From Sinisalibacter aestuarii (GTDB lineage Bacteria > Pseudomonadota > Alphaproteobacteria > Rhodobacterales > Rhodobacteraceae): a stretch of DNA of 64,000 nucleotides. A model generated the notes under the pieces. It saw nothing but the letters and a program-made list of their open reading frames with translations, was not told the origin of the DNA and did no database searches. The DNA lies in the NCBI RefSeq assembly GCF_027923545.1, contig NZ_BROH01000001.1, forward strand, positions 62,001-126,000. Direction: 5' to 3'. This document shows, in pieces, positions 45,724 to 56,169 of this stretch (within the stretch, counting starts at the first letter, position 1; each line of letters opens with the position of its first letter). Position numbers and translations under genes: made by a program.

Positions 45724-47715
45724 ATGAACGTTCAAGCGACGATTGACACCAGCACCGAAGACATGATGGCGAACGCGATCCGGGCACTGGCGATGGATGC
45801 GGTGCAGGCCGCCAATTCCGGCCATCCCGGCGCGCCGATGGGCGTGGCCGACATTGCCACGGTGCTTTTCAACCGGTTCATGAAGATCGACCCCTCGGCC
45901 GACAAATGGCCCGACCGCGACCGCTTCGTGATGAGCGCGGGCCACGGTTCGATGCTGGTCTATGCGCTCAACCACATGCTCGGCTACGACGACATGGGGA
46001 TGGAGCAGATCCGCAATTTCCGCCAACTCGGCTACCGCACCGCCGGCCACCCGGAATACGGCCATGCCAAGGGGATCGAAACCACCACCGGCCCGCTCGG
46101 CCAGGGCATCACCGCCGCCGTGGGCATGGCGCTGGCCGAACGCATGGCCAATGCCCGCTACGGCGACGATCTGGTGGACCATTACACTTACGTAATCGCC
46201 GGCGATGGCTGCCTGATGGAAGGCATTTCGCACGAGGCCATCGACTTTGCCGGGCACCACAAGCTGGGCCGGCTGATCGTGATGTGGGACGACAACAAGA
46301 TCACCATCGACGGCGATACCGATGTGTCGACCTCGACGAGCCAGCAGGCCCGGTTCGAGGCGGCGGGCTGGCATGTGCAGTCGGTCGACGGGCACGACAA
46401 GGAAGCCATCGCAGCCGCTATCGCGGCCGCACGCGGCGTGACCGACAAACCGTCGATGATCGCCTGCCGCACCATCATCGGGTTCGGCGCGCCCAACAAG
46501 CAGGGCAGCCACGATGTGCACGGCGCGCCGCTCGGGGCCGACGAAATCGCCGCCGCCCGCGAGACGCTGGGCTGGAGCCATCCCGCCTTCGAGGTGCCGC
46601 AGGAGGTTTATGACGCCTTCCACGCCGTCGCCGCCCGTGGCCGCGCCGCCCGGCTTGAGTGGGAGAAGCGCCTGGCCGGCCATCCGAAACAGGACCGGTT
46701 CGAAAGCGATCAGGCCAATCCCGACGCCCGCGCGCTCGACGCCGCGATCAACGCCTACAAGGCCCGGCTCTCGGCGGATGCCCCCAAGGTCGCAACCCGC
46801 AAGGCGAGCGAAATGGCGCTGGAGATCGTCAACGGCACGCTGCCCAATACCGTGGGCGGCTCGGCCGACCTCACCGGCTCCAACCTCACGTTCACCAAGG
46901 GGATGAAGGACGTAACCGGCAGCGACTATTCCGGCAATTACGTGCGCTTCGGCGTGCGCGAGCATGGCATGGCGGCGATCATGAACGGGATCGCGCTGCA
47001 CGGGGGCTTCATCCCCTACGGCGGCACCTTCCTCGTGTTTGCCGACTACATGCGCGGCGCGATGCGGCTTTCGGCGCTGATGGGGCTCAGGGTGGTCTAT
47101 GTGCTCACCCACGACTCGATTGGCCTCGGCGAAGACGGGCCGACTCACCAGCCGGTGGAAACGCTGGCCAGCCTGCGCGCCATCCCCAACATGCGGGTGT
47201 TCCGCCCGGCGGATGCGGTGGAAACCGCCGAAGCCTGGCAGGCCGCGCTGGAGATGGACGGCACCCCCAGCGTGCTCTCGCTCTCGCGGCAGGGCCTGCC
47301 GACCGTGCGCACCAAGCACACCGACACCAATATGACCGCCAGGGGCGCCTATGTGCTGCGTGAGGCGCCGGGAGTCCGCGATGTGACGCTGATCGCCACC
47401 GGCTCCGAGGTGGAGATTGCGCTCGCCGCCGCCGACAAGCTGGCCGAGGCCGGTGTGAAGGTGGCGGTGGTCTCTGCCCCCTGCTTCGAAGCCTTCGCCG
47501 AACAACCCGACGCCTACCGCGAGACGGTGCTCGGCAGTGCGCCGCGCATCGGCGTCGAGGCGGCGATCCGCCAGAGCTGGGGCGGGCTGCTGCGCCCGGA
47601 CGACGCCTTTGTCGGCATGACCGGCTTCGGCGCCTCTGCCCCGGCGGGCGCGCTTTACGAACATTTCGGCATCACGGCGGAGGCCGTCATGGCCGCCGCA
47701 AAGACCCTTATCTGA
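45724..47715 (+). CDS. cbbT: Transketolase
   Basis: TPP-dependent two-carbon transfer in pentose regeneration. 663 aa. [31 protein letters not shown], the TPP motif [10 protein letters not shown] to [11 protein letters not shown], and [20 protein letters not shown] are all family signatures. ATG 45724 follows GAGGAGC; an earlier in-frame start at 45709 is inside the cbbP tail. Seventeen bases to cbbG. Confidence 0.96.
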   Translation: MNVQATIDTSTEDMMANAIRALAMDAVQAANSGHPGAPMGVADIATVLFNRFMKIDPSADKWPDRDRFVMSAGHGSMLVYALNHMLGYDDMGMEQIRNFRQLGYRTAGHPEYGHAKGIETTTGPLGQGITAAVGMALAERMANARYGDDLVDHYTYVIAGDGCLMEGISHEAIDFAGHHKLGRLIVMWDDNKITIDGDTDVSTSTSQQARFEAAGWHVQSVDGHDKEAIAAAIAAARGVTDKPSMIACRTIIGFGAPNKQGSHDVHGAPLGADEIAAARETLGWSHPAFEVPQEVYDAFHAVAARGRAARLEWEKRLAGHPKQDRFESDQANPDARALDAAINAYKARLSADAPKVATRKASEMALEIVNGTLPNTVGGSADLTGSNLTFTKGMKDVTGSDYSGNYVRFGVREHGMAAIMNGIALHGGFIPYGGTFLVFADYMRGAMRLSALMGLRVVYVLTHDSIGLGEDGPTHQPVETLASLRAIPNMRVFRPADAVETAEAWQAALEMDGTPSVLSLSRQGLPTVRTKHTDTNMTARGAYVLREAPGVRDVTLIATGSEVEIALAAADKLAEAGVKVAVVSAPCFEAFAEQPDAYRETVLGSAPRIGVEAAIRQSWGGLLRPDDAFVGMTGFGASAPAGALYEHFGITAEAVMAAAKTLI

Positions 47716-47731
47716 CGACCCAGGAGGAAAC

Positions 47732-48733
47732 ATGACCGTCAAGGTAGCAATCAACGGCTTTGGCCGTATCGGCCGCAACGTGCTGCGCGCCATCGTCGAA
47801 TCGGGCCGCACCGACATTGAAGTGGTCGCGATCAACGATCTCGGGCCGGTGGAAACCAATGCCCACCTCATCCGATATGACTCGGTGCACGGCAAGTTCC
47901 CCGGCACCGTGACGGTGGATGGCGATACAATCGACGTGGGCCGTGGCCCGATCAAGGTGACCGCGATCCGCGATCCGAAAGAGCTGCCCTGGGGCGATGT
48001 CGATATCGCGATGGAATGCACCGGCATCTTCACCGCCCGCGACAAGGCCGCCTTCCACCTCGAAAACGGCTCCAAGCGCGTGCTGGTCTCGGCCCCGGCC
48101 TCGGGCGCCGACAAGACCATCGTTTACGGCGTCAACCATGACACGCTGACCAGGGACGATCTCGTCGTCTCCAACGCGTCGTGCACCACCAACTGCCTCT
48201 CGCCGGTGGCGAAGGTTCTGCAGGATACAGTAGGCATCACCCGTGGTTTCATGACCACCATTCACTCCTATACCGGCGACCAGCCGACGCTGGACACGAT
48301 GCACTCGGACCTCTACCGCGCCCGTGCCGCCGCGATGTCGATGATCCCGACCTCGACAGGTGCGGCCAAGGCTGTGGGCCTCGTGCTGCCGGAACTCAAC
48401 GGCAAGCTCGACGGGGTGGCGATCCGGGTGCCCACCCCGAACGTCTCGGTCGTCGACCTCACCTTCGAGGCGAGCCGCGCCACCAGTGTGGACGAGATCA
48501 ACGACGCGATCCGCAAGGCCGCCGATGGCCCGCTGAAAGGCATCCTCGGCTATACCGATCTGCCCAACGTCTCCATCGACTTCAACCACGACCCGCATTC
48601 GTCAACCTTCCACATGGACCAGACCAAGGTGATGGACGGCACCTTCGTCCGCATCCTGAGCTGGTACGACAATGAATGGGGCTTCTCCAACCGCATGGCC
48701 GACACCGCCGTCGCCATGGGCAAGCTGATCTGA
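47732..48733 (+). CDS. cbbG: Glyceraldehyde-3-phosphate dehydrogenase
   Basis: Reduces 1,3-bisphosphoglycerate in the Calvin cycle. 333 aa. NAD(P) fold [16 protein letters not shown]; active-site [12 protein letters not shown] with the catalytic Cys; [12 protein letters not shown]; and [13 protein letters not shown]. Spaced 72 bases from the next gene with a long hairpin between. Confidence 0.96.
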   Translation: MTVKVAINGFGRIGRNVLRAIVESGRTDIEVVAINDLGPVETNAHLIRYDSVHGKFPGTVTVDGDTIDVGRGPIKVTAIRDPKELPWGDVDIAMECTGIFTARDKAAFHLENGSKRVLVSAPASGADKTIVYGVNHDTLTRDDLVVSNASCTTNCLSPVAKVLQDTVGITRGFMTTIHSYTGDQPTLDTMHSDLYRARAAAMSMIPTSTGAAKAVGLVLPELNGKLDGVAIRVPTPNVSVVDLTFEASRATSVDEINDAIRKAADGPLKGILGYTDLPNVSIDFNHDPHSSTFHMDQTKVMDGTFVRILSWYDNEWGFSNRMADTAVAMGKLI

Positions 48734-48743
48734 GCGCAGGACG

Positions 48744-48769
48744 CCGCGAACCGGACCCCCGGTTCGCGG
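48744..48769 (+). other. Perfect 11-bp stem-loop in the cbbG/cbbA gap
   Basis: CCGCGAACCGG (48744-48754) pairs with CCGGTTCGCGG (48759-48769) around ACCC. No T-run follows directly, so a processing/stability element is more likely than a terminator. See findings. Confidence 0.75.
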
Positions 48770-48805
48770 ACCGATTTGTGCCTGAAACACCAAGGATAGA
48801 GACAC

Positions 48806-49855
48806 ATGGCTCTTATTTCGCTGCGTCAATTGCTGGATCACGCCGCCGAGAACGATTACGGCGTGCCGGCCTTCAACATCAACAACATGGAACAGGGCCT
48901 TGCGATCATGAACGCGGCCCGGAAGGTTGACTCTCCGGTCATCCTCCAGGCCTCGCGCGGCGCCCGCTCCTATGCCGGCGACATCATGCTGCGCCACATG
49001 ATCCAGGCGCTGACCGAGATGTATCCCGACATCCCCATCGTCATGCACCAGGACCACGGCAACAGCGAGGCCACCTGCATCTCGGCGATCAAGCACGGCT
49101 TCACCTCGGTGATGATGGATGGCTCGCTCAAGGCCGACATGAAAACGCCCGCCGACTGGGATTACAACGTCGACATCACCCGCCGCGTGGCGGAGATGGC
49201 GCATTGGGTTGGCGCATCGGTCGAGGGGGAGCTGGGCGTGCTCGGCTCGCTCGAAACCGGCGAGGCGGCGAAGGAGGATGGATCGGGCGCCGAAGGCAAG
49301 CTCAGCCATGACCAGCTTCTGACCGACCCGGACGAGGCGCTGGAATTCGTCAAGCTGACCAAGGTGGATGCGCTTGCCATCGCCTGCGGCACCTCGCACG
49401 GCGCCTACAAGTTCTCGTCGAAGCCCACCGGCGACACGCTGGCGATCAGCCAGATCGAGGCGATCCACGCCAAGATTCCGAACGTGCACCTCGTCATGCA
49501 CGGCTCGTCCTCGGTGCCGCAATATCTGCAAGACCTGATCAACGAGTTCGGCGGCGAGATGCCGCAGACCTATGGCGTGCCGGTCGAAGAGATCGAGCGC
49601 GGCATCAAGTCGGGCGTGCGCAAGGTGAACATCGACACCGATAACCGGATGGCCCTGACCGGCCAGTTCCGCAAGGTGGCGACGGAGAAGCCCAAAGAGT
49701 TCGACCCGCGCAAGTTCATGATCCCGGCGATGGAGGAAATGGAGAAGCTCTGCCTCGACCGGTTCGAGCGCTTCGGCACCGCCGGCAACGCCTCGAAGAT
49801 CAAACCCATCGACCTCGACGACATGGCCAAACGCTACGCCGACGGCTCGCTCTGA
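48806..49855 (+). CDS. cbbA: Fructose-bisphosphate aldolase, class II
   Basis: Zn-dependent condensation of triose phosphates into fructose 1,6-bisphosphate (and sedoheptulose 1,7-bisphosphate) in the cycle. 349 aa, Calvin-cycle subtype. [18 protein letters not shown] at the N-terminus, [12 protein letters not shown] (Zn ligands), and HGSSSVPQ near residue 235 are class II signatures. Start ATG 48806. Eighty-six bases before cbbM, with another hairpin. Confidence 0.96.
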   Translation: MALISLRQLLDHAAENDYGVPAFNINNMEQGLAIMNAARKVDSPVILQASRGARSYAGDIMLRHMIQALTEMYPDIPIVMHQDHGNSEATCISAIKHGFTSVMMDGSLKADMKTPADWDYNVDITRRVAEMAHWVGASVEGELGVLGSLETGEAAKEDGSGAEGKLSHDQLLTDPDEALEFVKLTKVDALAIACGTSHGAYKFSSKPTGDTLAISQIEAIHAKIPNVHLVMHGSSSVPQYLQDLINEFGGEMPQTYGVPVEEIERGIKSGVRKVNIDTDNRMALTGQFRKVATEKPKEFDPRKFMIPAMEEMEKLCLDRFERFGTAGNASKIKPIDLDDMAKRYADGSL

Positions 49856-49862
49856 ACCTTTC

Positions 49863-49906
49863 CGCGCGCCCGGCCCCGCCCGGGCGCGCGCTCTCTGACC
49901 CGAGAG
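49863..49906 (+). other. Double stem-loop between cbbA and cbbM
   Basis: CGCGCGCCCGG (49863-49873) pairs with CCGGGCGCGCG (49880-49890) over a 6-base loop; immediately after, CTCTC (49891-49895) pairs with GAGAG (49902-49906). No T-run follows. Likely RNA stability or partial termination element. Confidence 0.75.
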
Positions 49907-49941
49907 TAAATCGCGCGAACGACCCTCTCTGGAGAAACGCT

Positions 49942-51324
49942 ATGGATCAATCCAACCGCTACGCCCGCCTCGATCTGAACGAAGCCGACCTGATCGCCGG
50001 CGGCCGCCACGTGCTCGTGGCCTATATCATGAAGCCGAAAGCCGGTTACGGCTATCTCGAAACCGCCGCCCACTTCGCTGCCGAAAGTTCGACCGGCACC
50101 AATGTGGAAGTGTCCACCACCGACGATTTCACCCGTGGCGTCGATGCGCTGGTCTACGAGATCGACCCCGACAAGGAAGAGATGAAGATCGCCTATCCGA
50201 TCGAGCTCTTCGACCGCAATATCATCGACGGCCGGGCCATGCTCGCCTCGTTCCTCACCCTCGCCATCGGCAACAATCAGGGCATGGGCGATGTCGAATA
50301 TGCCAAGATGTATGATTTCTGGCTGCCGCCCGCCTATCTGCGCCTGTTCGATGGCCCCTCGATGAATATCGAAGACATGTGGCGCGTGCTCGAACGCCCG
50401 ATGCAGAACGGCGGCATGGTCGTCGGCACGATCATCAAGCCGAAACTCGGCCTGCGCCCGCAGCCCTTCGCGGATGCCTGCTACGAGTTCTGGCTGGGCG
50501 GCGACTTCATCAAGAACGACGAGCCGCAGGGCAACCAGGTGTTTGCGCCGCTGAAGGAAACCATCGCGCTCGTCGCCGACGCAATGAAGCGCGCGCAGGA
50601 CGAGACCGGCGAGGCCAAGCTGTTCTCGGCCAATATCACCGCCGACGACCACTACGAGATGCTGGCGCGTGGCGAATACATCCTCGAAACCTTCGCGGAG
50701 AATGCCGATCACGTCGCCTTCCTCGTCGATGGTTATGTGGCCGGCCCCGCCGCCGTGACCACCGCCCGCCGCGCCTTCCCGGGCCAGTTCCTGCATTACC
50801 ACCGGGCGGGGCACGGTGCGGTGACCAGCCCGCAGGCCAAGCGCGGCTACACCGCCTTCGTGCATTGCAAGATGTCGCGCCTCTCGGGCGCTTCGGGTAT
50901 CCACACCGGCACGATGGGCTATGGCAAGATGGAAGGCGAAGCCGACGACAAGAACATCGCCTACATGCTGGAACGCGACTCGGCGGACGGCCCCTATTAC
51001 CACCAGGAATGGCAGGGCATGAAGGCCACCACCCCGATCATCTCGGGCGGCATGAACGCGCTGCGCCTGCCGGGCTTCTTCACCAACCTGGGTCATTCCA
51101 ACGTGATCCAGACCTCGGGCGGCGGCGCCTTCGGCCATGTCGATGGCGGCACCGCCGGGGCAAAATCGCTGCGTCAGGCGCATGATGCCTGGATGGCTGG
51201 GGCGAACCTCGTGGACTACGCCAAGGAGCACAAGGAACTGGCCCGCGCCTTCCTGAGCTTCGAAAAGGATGCCGACGCGCTCTATCCGGGCTGGCGCGAC
51301 GCGCTCGCCAGCGCCGTGGCGTGA
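49942..51324 (+). CDS. cbbM: Ribulose-1,5-bisphosphate carboxylase, form II (CbbM)
   Basis: Fixes CO2 onto RuBP. 460 aa, form II, no small subunit gene present. Active-site Lys166 (GTIIKPKLG) and the carbamylated Lys191 in [14 protein letters not shown] (with Asp193 and Glu194 for Mg) have the same numbering as Rhodospirillum rubrum CbbM as I recall it. Loop-6 sequence [15 protein letters not shown] and [10 protein letters not shown] are also intact. The ATG has CTGGAG upstream and the surrounding hairpins are unusual. Form II enzymes generally suit high CO2, low O2 conditions. Confidence 0.98.
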   Translation: MDQSNRYARLDLNEADLIAGGRHVLVAYIMKPKAGYGYLETAAHFAAESSTGTNVEVSTTDDFTRGVDALVYEIDPDKEEMKIAYPIELFDRNIIDGRAMLASFLTLAIGNNQGMGDVEYAKMYDFWLPPAYLRLFDGPSMNIEDMWRVLERPMQNGGMVVGTIIKPKLGLRPQPFADACYEFWLGGDFIKNDEPQGNQVFAPLKETIALVADAMKRAQDETGEAKLFSANITADDHYEMLARGEYILETFAENADHVAFLVDGYVAGPAAVTTARRAFPGQFLHYHRAGHGAVTSPQAKRGYTAFVHCKMSRLSGASGIHTGTMGYGKMEGEADDKNIAYMLERDSADGPYYHQEWQGMKATTPIISGGMNALRLPGFFTNLGHSNVIQTSGGGAFGHVDGGTAGAKSLRQAHDAWMAGANLVDYAKEHKELARAFLSFEKDADALYPGWRDALASAVA

Positions 51325-51332
51325 TGACAATC

Positions 51333-51363
51333 GCCTGCCCGGGAGGCTATACCCCGGGCAGGC
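51333..51363 (+). other. Perfect 11-bp stem-loop after cbbM
   Basis: GCCTGCCCGGG (51333-51343) pairs with CCCGGGCAGGC (51353-51363) around a 9-base loop. It begins 9 bases past the cbbM stop. No T-run follows, so it is more likely to protect the cbbM 3' end than terminate. Confidence 0.75.
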
Positions 51364-51408
51364 ACCATCGCCGGGCCACGTGCCCGATTTGAGATTTGGG
51401 AGAGAACC

Positions 51409-52110
51409 ATGCCCTTTGACCGTTCCATCAAGATCGCGCCGTCGATCCTGTCGGCCGATTTCGCCAATTTCGGCCAGGAGATCCGGGCCATCGAAGCGCA
51501 GGGCGCCGACTGGGTGCATGTGGATGTGATGGACGGGCATTTCGTGCCCAACCTCACCTTCGGCCCGCCCGCCGTGAAAGCCTTTCGCCCGCATGTGAAA
51601 ACCTTCATGGACGTGCACCTGATGATCGCCCCGGTCGATCCCTATATCGAGGCCTATGCCGAGGCAGGCGCCGACATGATCGTTGCGCATTGGGAGGCCG
51701 GCCCGCACCCGCACCGCACCCTGCAGGCGATCAAGGCAACCGGCGCGAAATGCGGCATCAGCCTCAACCCCGGCACTCCGGCAAACGTGATCTCCGAACT
51801 GCTCGACCTCGTCGACATGGTGCTGGTGATGAGCGTGAACCCCGGTTTCGGCGGCCAGAAGTTCATCCCCTCCTCGATCAACAAGGTGCGCCAGGTGCGC
51901 GAGATGATCGGCGACCGCGAGATCCACATCCAGGTGGATGGCGGCGTGGACCCGACCACGGTCGGCCCGCTGGTGGCCGCCGGGGCCGATTGCTTCGTCG
52001 CCGGTTCGGCGGTGTTCAAGGGCGGCTCGGTCGACAACCCCGAAATCTACGGCCAGAACATCCGCGCGATCCGCGAAGCGGCGGAAGGTGCGCTGAAGAG
52101 CGCGGCCTGA
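51409..52110 (+). CDS. cbbE: Ribulose-phosphate 3-epimerase
   Basis: Interconverts xylulose 5-phosphate and ribulose 5-phosphate. 233 aa TIM barrel: [37 protein letters not shown] (metal ligands), [15 protein letters not shown], and [13 protein letters not shown]. It may also serve the pentose phosphate pathway. TTGGGAGAG precedes ATG 51409. The next gene starts 4 bases after its stop. Confidence 0.96.
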   Translation: MPFDRSIKIAPSILSADFANFGQEIRAIEAQGADWVHVDVMDGHFVPNLTFGPPAVKAFRPHVKTFMDVHLMIAPVDPYIEAYAEAGADMIVAHWEAGPHPHRTLQAIKATGAKCGISLNPGTPANVISELLDLVDMVLVMSVNPGFGGQKFIPSSINKVRQVREMIGDREIHIQVDGGVDPTTVGPLVAAGADCFVAGSAVFKGGSVDNPEIYGQNIRAIREAAEGALKSAA

Positions 52111-52114
52111 CGCC

Positions 52115-53035
52115 ATGCGGATCACGCGCCGCACATTGCTTTCGGGGGCCGCGGCGGGCATCGCCACCGCGGCCTTCCGCCCGCACGCAGCCTGGGCGGA
52201 GACGCACTTCACGCTGGGCGGGATGGAGGTGACCACCCTCAGCGACGGCTATCTCACCCAGCCCGCCGATTTCATGTTCGCCCCGATGCCGCAGGATGAG
52301 CTTGCCGCCTATCTCGCCAGCCAGGGCATGGAGCGCGACGCGCCGCTCACACCGCCCTGCAATGTGACACTGGTGCGCCACGAAAACCGGGTAATCCTGT
52401 TCGATGCCGGGTCCGGCACCGGTTTCATGGACTCGGTTGGCGCTCTGCCCGATGCGCTCGCGGCGCTCGGCGTCGATCCCGGCGATATCACCCACGTGGT
52501 CTTCACCCACGGCCATGCCGACCATCTCTGGGGCGTGATCGACGATTTCGACGAGCCGTTCTTTTTCAACGCCGCGCATCTGATGGGCCGGGTCGAGTTC
52601 GATTATTGGAACGATCCGGCCACGATAGACACGATTTCCGAAGACCGCGTGCCGATGGCCGCCGGGGCAAAGCGGCGGCTCGATCTCGTCGGCGAGCACT
52701 TCACGCTGTTCGAGGACGGCGCCGAGGTGCTGCCCGGCGTGATCGCACAGGCCACCTTCGGCCATTCTCCCGGCCATATGAGCTTTGCGCTGGCCGATGG
52801 CGGGCAGGCCGCGATGGTGGTGGGCGACGCGATCCTCAACGATCACACCGCCTTCGCGCACCCGGACTGGCCGATCGGCGCCGACAGCGACCTTGAGGCA
52901 GCCGCCCGCATGCGCGCGGGCCTGCTCGACCAGCTCGCCGCCGAGGCGATGCCGATGATCGGCTTTCATCTGCCCAATGGCGGTGTCGGCCATGTCGACC
53001 GTTTCGAGGGGGCCTTCCGCTTCGTCCCCGCCTGA
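52115..53035 (+). CDS. Tat-exported metallo-beta-lactamase-fold hydrolase
   Basis: 306 aa. The N-terminus MRITRRTLLSGAAAGIATAA has the twin-arginine motif, so folded export to the periplasm is predicted. HGHADH (132-137) is the metal site, with a second His and Asp (DHTAF, GHSPGHMSF) later. Substrate unknown; families of this layout include quorum lactonases and glyoxalase II-like enzymes. Four bases after cbbE and 30 before the thioredoxin-like gene, it lies inside the cbb operon though exported proteins are not part of the Calvin cycle. Confidence 0.85.
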   Translation: MRITRRTLLSGAAAGIATAAFRPHAAWAETHFTLGGMEVTTLSDGYLTQPADFMFAPMPQDELAAYLASQGMERDAPLTPPCNVTLVRHENRVILFDAGSGTGFMDSVGALPDALAALGVDPGDITHVVFTHGHADHLWGVIDDFDEPFFFNAAHLMGRVEFDYWNDPATIDTISEDRVPMAAGAKRRLDLVGEHFTLFEDGAEVLPGVIAQATFGHSPGHMSFALADGGQAAMVVGDAILNDHTAFAHPDWPIGADSDLEAAARMRAGLLDQLAAEAMPMIGFHLPNGGVGHVDRFEGAFRFVPA

Positions 53036-53065
53036 CCCAAACGCGAACAGGAACAGGAGATTACA

Positions 53066-53617
53066 ATGGGTACCAACCCTCCCGTCTGCGACTTCGGCGC
53101 GCCGATCCACGATTTCAGCCTGCCCGGTACCGATGGCAAGACCTGGACCCTCGCCGATGTGAAGGGCGAGAAGGGCACGCTGGTGATGTTCATCTGCAAC
53201 CACTGCCCCTACGTGATGGCGGTGATTGACCGGATCGTGCGCGATGCAAAAGAGCTGCAGGCGCTGGGCGTTGGCGTGGTTGCGATCAGTTCCAACGATG
53301 TTGTCACCTACCCGCAAGACGGCCCCGAGCACATGGTGACGCTCGCCGAGGAGCACGGCTTCACCTTCCCCTATCTCTATGACGAGAGCCAGGATGTGGC
53401 GCGGGCCTACGAAGCGGCCTGCACCCCCGATTTCTTCGGCTACAACGCTGCAGGCGAATTGCAGTATCGCGGCAGGCTCGATGAATCCCGCCGCGAAGCC
53501 GCGCCGGCGGATGTGCGTCGCGACCTGTTCGAAGCGATGAAGCTGGTCGCCGCGACCGGCAAAGGGCCGCAGGAGCAGGTTGCCTCTATCGGTTGCTCGA
53601 TCAAGTGGAAGGATTAG
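53066..53617 (+). CDS. Thioredoxin-like AhpC/TSA-family protein
   Basis: 183 aa, cytoplasmic (no signal). Redox motif ICNHCPYV with Cys44 and Cys47. Sequence resembles thiol-specific antioxidant family proteins that are not classical peroxiredoxins. AGGAGA precedes ATG 53066. Encoded four bases before gph, so it is co-transcribed with the Calvin-cycle genes. A role in thiol redox control of cbb enzymes is possible but is inference. Confidence 0.85.
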   Translation: MGTNPPVCDFGAPIHDFSLPGTDGKTWTLADVKGEKGTLVMFICNHCPYVMAVIDRIVRDAKELQALGVGVVAISSNDVVTYPQDGPEHMVTLAEEHGFTFPYLYDESQDVARAYEAACTPDFFGYNAAGELQYRGRLDESRREAAPADVRRDLFEAMKLVAATGKGPQEQVASIGCSIKWKD

Positions 53618-53621
53618 AGCC

Positions 53622-54284
53622 ATGAATATCGTCTTCGATCTCGACGGCACACTGGTCGACAGCGCGCCCGATCTCATGATCGCATCCAACAAGATGCTGC
53701 GGGGCGAGGGGCTGGAGCCGCTCGACCTGGCCACGATCACCTCGTTCGTCGGCAATGGCTTGCCCAAGCTGGTCGAGCGGGTGCTGCGCGCGCGCGGCAT
53801 CGCCACCTCGCAATTCGAGCGGCTCTATGACGAGGTGCGCGATTTCTACAATGCCGCGCCTGCGGACGAGAGCAAGCCGATGCCCGGCGTCATGGCGCTG
53901 CTCGACAAGCTCAAGGCCGATGGCCATCGCCTTGGCATCTGCACCAACAAACCGGAGGAGCCGGCCCGGCTGATGCTGAATCTGCTTGGATTAGAGCCGT
54001 ATTTCGACACCGTGGTGGGCGGCGATGCCCTGCCCGAGAAAAAGCCGCATCCCGCCCCGCTCAACCTTGCGTTCGAGCGTCTCGGCCCCGGCGCGCGGCT
54101 CTATGTCGGCGATAGCGAGGTGGATGCCGAAGTGGCGCTTGCCGCCGAAGTCACCTTCGCGATCTATGCGCATGGCTACCGCAAGCAGGCAATCGACGGG
54201 CTGCCGCACGATTTCCGCTTCGATCATTTCGAAGAGCTTGGCCCGATCATCGACACGCTTCCCGAGGCCGAGACCGCCGCATGA
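53622..54284 (+). CDS. cbbZ: Phosphoglycolate phosphatase
   Basis: Removes 2-phosphoglycolate produced by the oxygenase reaction of RuBisCO. 220 aa HAD family. DLDGTLVDSA (5-14) is the catalytic motif; ICTNKPE and GDSEVDAEVA are motifs II-IV. ATG 53622 is chosen because MNIVFDLDG is the standard N-terminus. ATGA overlap with cbbY. Confidence 0.93.
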   Translation: MNIVFDLDGTLVDSAPDLMIASNKMLRGEGLEPLDLATITSFVGNGLPKLVERVLRARGIATSQFERLYDEVRDFYNAAPADESKPMPGVMALLDKLKADGHRLGICTNKPEEPARLMLNLLGLEPYFDTVVGGDALPEKKPHPAPLNLAFERLGPGARLYVGDSEVDAEVALAAEVTFAIYAHGYRKQAIDGLPHDFRFDHFEELGPIIDTLPEAETAA

Positions 54285-54979
54285 TTCTGCAGGCCCTGAT
54301 CTTCGACGTCGATGGCACACTGGCCGAGACGGAAGAAGCCCACCGCGCCGCCTTCAACCGGACCTTCGAGGCCCATGACCTCGGCTGGCACTGGTCGATG
54401 GAGGATTACCGCTGGCTGTTGAAAACCACCGGCGGCAAGGAGCGGATGCGGGCCTGGCAGGCCACATTGCCACCGGAGGCACGCCGCATGTCGGACGACG
54501 AGATCGCCGCTCTGCACAAGGAAAAGACGGCCACCTATGGCGCGATCCTCGGCGCGGGCGAGCTGGCGCTGCGCCCCGGCGTTGCCGCACTGATCGACGC
54601 CGCGCGCGATGCCGGCCTGCGCATCGCCGTGGCCACCACCACGAACCTGCCCAACGTCGCCGCGCTCACCCGCTGCTGCTGGAACACCGAGCCGGACGCG
54701 GTGTTTGACGTGATCGCGGCGGGCGACGAGGTGAAGGCGAAAAAGCCCGCCCCCGATGTGTTCGAGCTTGCGCTCGACCGGCTCGGACTCGCCCCCGGCG
54801 CCTGCGTGGCGTTCGAAGACAGCCTGAACGGTGTACATTCGGCCAGGGGCGCGGGGCTGCCAGTGGTGGTGACCCCGTCGGTCTATACCGACGATCAGGA
54901 TTTCTCCGCCGCCGAGATGGTCCGCCCGAGCCTCGAAGGGCTAAGCGTCGGCACCCTGGCCGCGCTCCTTGCGGCGTAG
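54281..54979 (+). CDS. cbbY: CbbY HAD-family phosphatase
   Basis: 232 aa HAD phosphatase. DVDGTLAETEEAHR is motif I; KTTGGKERMR, VATTTN and AFEDSLNGVHSARGAGL follow. In purple bacteria CbbY dephosphorylates xylulose-1,5-bisphosphate, an inhibitor of RuBisCO. Last gene of the operon. Its 3' end overlaps the convergent transglycosylase gene by 39 bases. Confidence 0.92.
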   Translation: MILQALIFDVDGTLAETEEAHRAAFNRTFEAHDLGWHWSMEDYRWLLKTTGGKERMRAWQATLPPEARRMSDDEIAALHKEKTATYGAILGAGELALRPGVAALIDAARDAGLRIAVATTTNLPNVAALTRCCWNTEPDAVFDVIAAGDEVKAKKPAPDVFELALDRLGLAPGACVAFEDSLNGVHSARGAGLPVVVTPSVYTDDQDFSAAEMVRPSLEGLSVGTLAALLAA

Positions 54980-56119
54980 CTGCGCCAGCATCTCCTCGTT
55001 GATATAACCGTCCGGCAGCCGCCGCTGGGCAATCTGCCAGTTGCGCGCGGCGCGCAGCGTGTTCGGCCCGCGCAGCCCGTCGATACCCAGCGTGTCGAAC
55101 CCTGCCCGCGTCAGCAGGTATTGCGCCTCGCCGATATCGTCGCGCGTCAAGACCCGGTCCTGCTGCGGCCAGGTGCCGTGGAAGGGGCGCCCGCCGACGA
55201 TCCGGTGCGACAGATGCCCGATCGCAATCGCATAGGCCTCGGACTTGTTGTAACTGGTGATGACGTGGAAGTTGCGCAGCACGAACAGCGCCACGCCGCG
55301 CGCACCGGCGGGCAGCAGGATCGAGCCCGGCCCGTAATCCGGCACCGGCTCGCCATCGGCCGCCACCACCCCCATCCGGGCAAGATCCCGCGACGGCATG
55401 ATCTGATCGAGCCCGGTCAGCGCATAGTCGAACCCATCGGGCAGGCGCAGCTCCAGCCCCCAGGGCTGGCCCTTCTTCCAGGCGTGCTTTTGCAGGTAAT
55501 TGGCGATCGAGGCGAGCGCGTCGGTCGGGTCGTCGCCGCAAATATCGGGAATGCCGTCGCGGTCGAAATCCACCGCGAAATCAATAACCGAGCTGGGCAT
55601 GAACTGGCCGTGGCCAATCGCGCCGGCCCAGGAGCCGCGCAGCGCAACGGGTGCGCAGCCGCGCGTCTGGATCAGCCGGAACGCGGCGATCAGCTCTTCC
55701 TCGAAATACCGCGCCCGCGCCCCGCGCCAGGCCAGGGTGGCCAACGCCGAGAGCGTGGGCACCTCACCGCGCACCACGCCATAGCCGGTTTCCAGCCCCC
55801 AGATCGCGGTGACGATCTCGGGTTCGACGCCAAACGCCTTTTCGATCCGGTTGAACAGATCGCGGTGGCGGCGCAGCATCTGACGGCCGTTTCGCGCCCG
55901 CTCGTCGGAGGCCGCGATTTCGAGATAGTCCCAGATCGCGAGCGAGAATTCCTTCTGGTTCGCCTGCCGGTCGAGCACGTCAGGCAGAAATTCGATGCCC
56001 GCCGTCGCCTGGTCGAAGACACGCTTGCGCACCTGCCGCTCAAGCGCGCGCGGCTTCAACTCCTGCGTGATCCAGTCGCGAAATGCGCTGTTTTCCTTGT
56101 CGTGCGGCACCGTATTCAC
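54941..56119 (-). CDS. Lytic murein transglycosylase, MltB family, without signal peptide
   Basis: 392 aa from a GTG at 56119. The SLT-2 domain contains catalytic Glu110 in IWGLETGYG, GAIGHGQFMPSS and a C-terminal PG-binding domain (about 325-385). These enzymes act in the periplasm, yet no signal peptide or lipobox is visible: the N-terminus is charged (VPHDKENSAFRDWI) and a stop codon lies four codons upstream. The true start may be at a different codon or the N-terminus may be lost. The tail overlaps cbbY by 39 bases antisense. Confidence 0.85.
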   Translation of the reverse strand: MNTVPHDKENSAFRDWITQELKPRALERQVRKRVFDQATAGIEFLPDVLDRQANQKEFSLAIWDYLEIAASDERARNGRQMLRRHRDLFNRIEKAFGVEPEIVTAIWGLETGYGVVRGEVPTLSALATLAWRGARARYFEEELIAAFRLIQTRGCAPVALRGSWAGAIGHGQFMPSSVIDFAVDFDRDGIPDICGDDPTDALASIANYLQKHAWKKGQPWGLELRLPDGFDYALTGLDQIMPSRDLARMGVVAADGEPVPDYGPGSILLPAGARGVALFVLRNFHVITSYNKSEAYAIAIGHLSHRIVGGRPFHGTWPQQDRVLTRDDIGEAQYLLTRAGFDTLGIDGLRGPNTLRAARNWQIAQRRLPDGYINEEMLAQLRRKERGQGADA

Positions 56120-56169
56120 CGGGTCGCCTCACTGCGTTTCGCCACATAAACCAATGGCACCATCATACG

